Below, piece by piece: positions 57,825-64,000 of a DNA stretch of 64,000 bases (position 1 is the first letter of the stretch; every line of letters starts with the position of its first letter). The translations under genes and the position numbers were made by a program. Below the pieces are notes generated by a model. That model ran no database searches and was not told where the DNA came from. It worked only from the letters and a program-made list of their open reading frames with translations. This DNA is from Cocos nucifera (Eukaryota; Streptophyta; Magnoliopsida; Arecales; Arecaceae), in contig QRFJ01000056.1 in assembly GCA_006176705.1 (NCBI GenBank), forward strand, positions 2,208,657 to 2,272,656, in the 5' to 3' direction.

Positions 57825-60800
57825 CTCTTGTCAAACCCCACGGCTACAGAGTCGAACGATCAAATTAACTTGACTTGAAAGAAAGTTGAGAATCAGTTTT
57901 AGTTTTTGCAAACATCTTTAAAAAGCTTATAGCCTCAGGCACCACAGTCATTTGTCGAGCATTATGCGGCTTGTGAAACTAATTTCTGTGATTATGAGCC
58001 GCAATTGCTGACAGAAGAAGGTTTAAATCAGTGGTTAAGATAATGACACCAAAATTAAATACATACAAGTGGGAATTAGAGGGAGAGTAAGCATGGCACA
58101 TCATGCACTCACGGGCCAGCCCTGCGAGACCTATTGTTATCATAGCTAGACTTGTTCACCTTCCAACAAAAAAATGTTTCTTAGTCTAAAAGTTTGCCCA
58201 ACTACAGGTCAGCTTCTTACCTTTTCCAATTCCTTCCCGTCTCTCTTTGTTTTGTAGGATTGGTCGTTGCATCTCGTCCTGGTCTACTAGAGTTTATAGT
58301 CCAAATATTAGGTCTATATACTGATCTGGATCAGGTCTTTACTGGTAGATATGCTTGTTTGAATCCGATCTAATTTAGAATATGGTGAAGCATATGCAAC
58401 ACAGCTGAACTTAACTAGATCACTCTTACTCAAATGGATCGAATAACTAATCTCGTCTGTGATGGATTAGGTTGGATGACAGGTATATCCTATGCACATC
58501 TGTGGTGGTGGAACAACCTCCTCGTCGGCTATGATTATTTCCAGGTCCTCAGTGCTTCACCATAGCTTTTCTTTAAAAATAGAAAAAAGGAGGGAAAATT
58601 AATGTGCTTCACTAAGACGACGAAGAAAAGATTACATAAAGGAGGCACAAGGCATCTAAAGAAGCAGGGAAAAGAAAAAAGAGGAGAAGAAAAGGCAAAG
58701 GAATTACGGCTCCACTTCAAATCCTGGAGAGTCTCATATGTCAAGACCAGCATAATTCTTCTTCTTGCATGTTGTTATAATTTTTTAATGCATTGTCTTT
58801 CTCCAGGTACGATCGTACGACGAGCATCGACCAATCAAAAAGGAGAGGGAATGGTGATGAAATTGGAAGACTTGAAAATAAGACCAGTTGGAGGCACGAC
58901 ATAGCTTGTTTTCGTTACTTTTATTATTATTATTATTATTATTTTCTAATAGATAAATGGAATAAAAAAAAAGTGTGACCTATATCTCCTTTGCTTTAGA
59001 ATGATTAGGCTGTTAAATTACCTGGTTCTTTAGTGTTGTGAAGGTAGCGACATCTTGAGGCATCATTGCATCAGGTTTCATCAAAGAGCAAGTTGAGCTG
59101 CCCCAGTTATGTCCTCTATATATTAATAAATCTTAAAAACAGAAGGTCAGACCTCCTTTACGGCTGTCCCTAGAGCCAACCCCACCAATGAGGAGGAGGT
59201 TTCCGTCGACTGGTTGGTCTTGGTCACCCATCTTTGTCCTCCCCGATCCACTTGCATGTCTGAAATCTGTTAAAAGCTACTGACCGGAGAAGCAAAAGAC
59301 CAATGCCCGAGTCCTTACAACAACCGAATTCATCCCAATGGAGGGAGAAACTTTGAAGGTTGTGATTGGGTGGCCTACTTTGAGTTCCTAATATCTAGCA
59401 TCATCTCAATTTAATTGTCCGATGACTAAGAAAATAGCATCGTTTGTATGATACTACCATGACTGGTTTTTTTCCAGGACACTCCCAATGAGAGAGACTC
59501 GTACACAGCAAATCAAAACGTCTATCCATAGACGGGTTGTTTAAAAAGTTTTATTTTTATTATTTTATTTTTTAAGTTTCGAGATAATTCAAAGATCTCT
59601 TGGTCAAGGATTGTTAGCTTAGTTGGCCGGTTCCTCATTAATCAACTGAGAAAATTATTCCCATAAAATGAGGCAAGTTAACATGAAAGATTTTTTTTTT
59701 TTTTTTTTGTATACAATTAATGCGAGCAACAAGCATTATTGTGATGGATGGATTAGAACAACATTATTCTTTGGTGGATGTCTTAGGCTGACTCGGTGTA
59801 TTGGGACTTCCAGAAGTAGGGTTTCAAAGCTGATCACCCATTGAGATTTAGAAAGAAAGCCAGAGCATCCAATTGCTAAGGTGAATGTGTATCACAGGTA
59901 GACTACAAGTTAAGGACTTTGACCAAGTGTTGAGGTAGAAATTATTGGTTAAAATTACTCCTACCATACCTTAGACCATCCGATAAAAAGTCATCATATC
60001 ATTTCATTTAGTCGCTCAAAATTTTAAAACTTTCTGCTTGGTTGAAAAATATGAATGAAAATAACATGCACGGATAACCATGATTAGCCATTTCCAATCC
60101 AACTCTTTTTCTTTTCTTTTTTTTTTTTGGTTGGATCTCACTAAATGATGTGGCAATATTTTATTGGATTAACAGGGGCTTGCTTTTATTAATGTCTAAA
60201 ATGACATCAGAAAAGAAAGATCTAGTTGGAAGCTCCCGCAAAGGAAAATTTAACTCCCTCTAACTTTACTGCCATTTTTACCTCCTAGTTACAACCATAT
60301 AGAACCGCATCAAAGCCAACGAAGTCACAATTCCAACCACCAATGGAGAGTCAAACAGACAAGAAAATCGGCTGATATAATTGTAAAATTTATAGCTTTT
60401 ACCAATAGCATGCTTTATTGAGACACATCAAATTAATTTGGAGAGCATTAATATCTTAACATACAAAAGTCCACAGCTCATACAACATCCATTGAAAATG
60501 AACAGATGGATATCCTTCTCTAAACGCAGAGGAAAATAGATTATGCAAAACAATGTTAAAGTTCTTAAATAATTTTCCTCCCACAAAAAATCCTTCTGTT
60601 ATTTGTATGTTATCCCTTCTCTTACAACCATGTGACATCTAGTACTACTAGGATATTTGTCTAAAGACAAAATAGTTGTCCAGATTTAGTGTATTGATCA
60701 TGGAAGGAAACAAAAGGATAAACAGTAAAATAGTACTTTAGTACAAACATTTAGGACCAGGACACCTTCCAAATACGATACTTCTCAACCCATGAGAATG

Positions 60801-60948
60801 TTGTCTCCAAAGGCAGGTGAGTCAGCTGCTTCTAAACCAAGTCGAACCCAGGACTATAATTCCTGAGAGTGCAATATCCACATGTTATGATTCTAAAAAG
60901 TGAAGGCATCACAGTTCTAAAAAACGTTCGGAATGGTTTAAAAACAGA
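53471..60948. other. Intergenic DNA, no gene recognised
   Basis: About 7.5 kb of AT-rich DNA. It includes an (AT)n run at 54482-54522, a (TTA)n run near 54256-54276, A/T-runs at 57609-57636 and 57796-57822, and an (ATT)n run at 58918-58944. A motif GAGGGGCT(C/T)AGAT...CTCGCTAGGA recurs at 55518-55580 and 55710-55775. Frames of up to 100 codons show no domain. The part nearest 60949 probably includes the 3'-UTR of the MSP1-like gene. Confidence 0.5.
54482..54522. repeat. (AT)n microsatellite
   Basis: About 40 bases of uninterrupted AT repeat. Confidence 0.95.
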
Positions 60949-61877
60949 CTAAGAGTCCTGGGCTTCTGATTGGCTGTTGACAATATGAGAAACAAGCTTA
61001 GAAATCTCCAAGATGGCATTCTGGACCTGATCATCATCTTGCTCTCCATGCGTAGACCATGGGGGTGGCTGCAAGCCCAATCTGTATTCACTTGTTGCTC
61101 GTTTTGCCTTTCTAGACGCAGATAATGCATTCACCATGTCTGACTGTGTCAATGCCCTAGGTCTCTGAAACATGCAACAAAAATTGCACTTGTGGAATCA
61201 TTTATTACACCCATACAAAAAAGTTAAGGATAAGAGATGATAAGCAGTTTATCCAGACAACCAAAACAGAACACACCAAAATAGATAGCTTGATATTCTT
61301 GCCAAAGAAAAGGCCTGATAACCTCCACATATGCAAATATGTATGAGTGCTGGCATGCGCTCATGTGCTTTGGTGTGTGGATGTGTGTTTATTAGTTTGC
61401 CAAACCAAACTTCTTTATCTAATCACTGAAAATTATCAAAATAATATTGATTTTTAAGATATTCACAATTTTTGAACAGTCAAACAAATAATCAAAATGG
61501 AAAAAGCAATACTGATTTCTGGACTCTTGTCATACAGAATATCAGGGTAGAAATGCTACTTGCGAAATTAAAGTACATCCTTACATTTGGTTGCTTTCCC
61601 TTCTTTTCATCTTCTAGCAGGTCCCTGACAGGGAAGTAGGCTGCTTGCTTGCAGACTTCAAGTATATCAGAACCAGTGAAACCAGCACAGAGGCTGGCAA
61701 TGTATTCATGATCAATGTCTTCAACCCTTTCACCCTTTAAGATAACCTTCAATATTTTTGCTCTCTCACTTTGATCGGGCGTACCAATTTCAAAGGCCTG
61801 GGTGAAACGCCTAAGTATTGCCTCATCAAGTTCTGATGGGCGGTTTGTGGCAGCAAGAACCATCACACGTGCATTTT
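60949..61877 (-). CDS. ATAD1/MSP1-like AAA-ATPase, last two coding exons
   Basis: On the minus strand an exon 61877-61585 (acceptor TTGCAG|AAAATGC, donor AAAT|GTAAGG) reads NARVMVLAATNRPSELDEAI, LRRFTQAFEIGTPDQSERAK and CAGFTGSDILEVCKQAAYFP. This is the second half of an AAA domain, with sensor 1 (AATN), the arginine-finger region (LRRF) and sensor 2 (GFTGSDI). It joins the last exon 61164-60949 (acceptor TTTCAG|AGACC), RPRALTQSDMVNALSASRKA to ...SEAQDS and stop TAG. The best family fit is plant ATAD1/MSP1 homologues, membrane-anchored extractases that remove mislocalised tail-anchored proteins from mitochondria and peroxisomes. The usual RRLPQAFEIG reads RRFTQAFEIG here. The C-terminal tail is a little longer than I expect. 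Walker A/B exons lie off the right edge. Confidence 0.85.
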
Positions 61878-61995
61878 CTGCAATAACACAAAAATAAACC
61901 TTTGAAGAAAAAAAATCAGAGCCCAATCGAGAACCATTTGGGAAATTATGATGGGTCCAAACCTTCAACAAATTTAAACTGAAATAAGTAGAAAA

Positions 61996-62041
<46 letters not shown>

Positions 62042-63625
62042 GCCAGGCTTATTTTCTTTGTGTTGATGTAATATCATGGCATTACATGAGATATCAATGC
62101 AGAGAATAAAATCCGATTCACCTTTTCTTTTGATATTTAGCTATTTTAGAACTTCTATGATTGTCTGCTCAAGATTATGAGAATTATATATAAGGAACAT
62201 GATAGTCATGTGATTTGGATTTTGAGATTTTTAAGAGCAGACACAGAAGATTTTTCATCTTTTAATGATGCACTGTTCTCCTATTCTTCTTTATTCAATA
62301 ATTAGTTTTTCAGGTTCTGCTGTACAAGTTAATGATACACTGCCTTCATATATTATAAATTCAACCACCTGAACACTGGAATTCTCCAAGATACTCAAAG
62401 TTATTAAACAAGTCTATCCACCAAAATAAACTATGACAGGAAGTTCAGAACCTGTATACTGTGGCATGATACAACATTTTATGATCTTACGGATATTGGA
62501 CAGGAAGCATCATGACCCGCTTAGTTTAGCTGATGATTCATGTTCGCATGTAGATTTCTGGAAACATCTGATACAAGGCTATAAGTCTACCTCAAACCTC
62601 CAACAGGCTACATCTCTTAATAAGAGATAGCTTAAATTCACATCTTAAAATCCTCAAATAGACTACTCTGTCAGCACTCACATTGAACATATGCTTCTGT
62701 GGCATTATCTAATTCATTGATACAACCATCCAATAGGTGGAGGGCAGTGCCCAAAGGGCAAAAGTGGACATAATGATCCTAGAGATCCACTCTTCTTTCC
62801 AGCTTGGGATCAGATGGTAATAAACACTTGTATGGAAATGATATACAAAACACTGCACTGAACAGTTGAGCTAGAAAAGTACACAATTACATCACAGAAT
62901 AAACAAACATCAAGGGTTATCTTGGACAAATAAGCTATCCAGGACCAAGCCTATCATTTGAGTAAAACCAGGGACTGGGACCCATATCTCCCTTAAATGA
63001 AGTGCAAGCAAAATCCTTTCCTAAAAAAACCTGCAAAGCATTCAACAGCATGTTGATGAGGATTGCATGCACAGGCAATTTAATGAATATTACCATGTTG
63101 ACCATGATTGTCCTGAAAAATCATAGGAAAGATTCCCAAATCCCAAGTATATTACCAAAACATAAAATATACAAATTCTTTACCAACTTGCACATGAACC
63201 TCTTCGTCGATCAAAATAAAGACAAATGAAAAAAAAAAATTATTTAGTAAAGATTTATCAAAAAGATACTCAAGTGAATTTTTAGTGTAAAAAATGCACA
63301 CACTTTACCAAATAGCAGATGATAAAACAATTTAAAGAGACAACATTTTAATCTCTGCTAGATATTAACAAATGTAATAATGCCCCTCACATAGTTTGAT
63401 AAATTCCTTTACAAATCTTCTAGCTATTAGAATAAATAAATGACAATCGGAAGAGATTAAATTATCAACCTTAAGCATGAACTGGTCAATGCCCCTGTGC
63501 TCACACCATTCTTGCAGTTGAAAGATGTTCCAAGTTTGAACCTTAAGAGGCAATCCCCAATTTTTGAACCTGGCTAATTTAATACAGCTCGGCCTTCTCC
63601 GTTGCTTTTCTCATTAAAGAGTAAT
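61878..63625 (-). other. Intron of the MSP1-like gene
   Basis: Upstream of the exon at 61877 no further AAA exon (the Walker B and DGF segments expected next) is recognisable up to the window end, so the intron is over 2 kb. It holds a (GA)n run (62001-62038), short A-runs and, at its far end, a MITE-like repeat. Short plus-strand frames here are not genes. Confidence 0.55.
62001..62038. repeat. (GA)n microsatellite
   Basis: About 19 perfect GA units in the intron of the MSP1-like gene. Confidence 0.95.
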
Positions 63626-64000
63626 TCTTTATGCACCACGTGGTGTAGAAAAACTATACTGTCCCATCTGATTGGACCACATAGCCACTGCTTTCCAACG
63701 TGCATTTAATACCTACAGTTCCGCTTTTTCATTTAAAATTTTGAATGATGAAAATGCCTCTCTTCTAAAAAAATTATGACATCCTATGTTCATATTATGA
63801 CATCCTACACTAAAATTATGATTTTCCGTACAGGATGTCATAATTTTCTTCTAGAAGTCATAAAAAAAGAAGGGCATTTTTGTCATTGAAAATTTTCTAC
63901 ATGCATTTAATACTGGTGGTTTAACTTTTTTATTTAAAATTTTGAATGACAAAAATACCCCTCCATTCTCGAAAAAATTATGACATCCTATGCCATATTA
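63626..64000. mobile_element. MITE-like repeat, third family copy, cut by the window edge
   Basis: Starts TTTATGCACCACGTGGTGTA and continues with CCCATCTGATTGGACCACAT and repeated AAATTATGACATCCTATG / AGGATGTCATAATTTTC motifs. It is collinear with 42027-42440 and 46728-47140. It lies in the intron of the MSP1-like gene and runs off the window. Confidence 0.62.

Noticed and set aside
61880..64000. Upstream Walker A/B exons of the MSP1-like gene
   Set aside because: No AG/GT-bounded segment with the expected motifs was recognised, so they are placed beyond the window.

Overview
The window is plant nuclear DNA, most likely from a monocot. Its intron-less genes are strongly GC-rich at third codon positions (the TIM23 and AAA-ATPase genes), while intergenic DNA is AT-rich and packed with Helitron, LTR-retrotransposon, hAT and CACTA remnants. 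A palm-like genome is plausible, but nothing in the sequence fixes the species. A run of exactly 1000 N at 43218-44217 marks a scaffolding gap.

Genes. (1) 757-11640, minus strand: the 5' part of a 26S proteasome ubiquitin-receptor gene (RPN13/ADRM1). A 5'-UTR exon and seven coding exons were read from splice sites, and the 3' end lies off the left edge. Its first coding intron is about 9.2 kb and contains Helitrons. (2) 13294-13866, plus strand: an intron-less TIM23-type mitochondrial import channel gene, divergent from RPN13. (3) 39643-41127, plus strand: an intron-less BCS1-like AAA-ATPase of the At2g46620 type. (4) 60949-61877, minus strand: the last two coding exons of an ATAD1/MSP1-like AAA-ATPase that continues off the right edge. 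TIM23, the BCS1-like protein and MSP1 all belong to families linked to mitochondrial or other membranes, but nothing suggests they form a functional cluster.

Mobile DNA. Two adjoining Helitrons (6590-7529 and 7530-10683, minus orientation, 3' ends CTAG with a hairpin) sit in the RPN13 intron. The larger carries captured fragments of a trihelix transcription factor and a UDP-glycosyltransferase. Related 5' ends near 31.0 and 33.06 kb precede captured pieces of an ARF-GAP (AGD6/7-like) and of the same trihelix gene. Two complete but pol-less LTR retrotransposons of one family, with perfect 5-bp target duplications, lie at 16062-21306 (CTTGT) and 47204-53410 (AATGT). The second is inserted in a MITE-like repeat and carries a ~3-kb array of a ~45-bp unit. 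There is also a 2.1-kb hAT element with a perfect 8-bp duplication (27787-29922), a ~1-kb TIR element (32045-33066) and a CACTA terminus made of tandem palindromes (34195-34701).

Assembly caution. The block 44218-47917 repeats 39.5-43.2 kb almost exactly, on the two sides of the 1000-N gap. The second AAA-ATPase copy differs mainly by single-base insertions clustered next to the gap. This looks like two overlapping contig ends that were never merged, not a real tandem duplication, so the true locus probably holds one AAA-ATPase gene and one retrotransposon.
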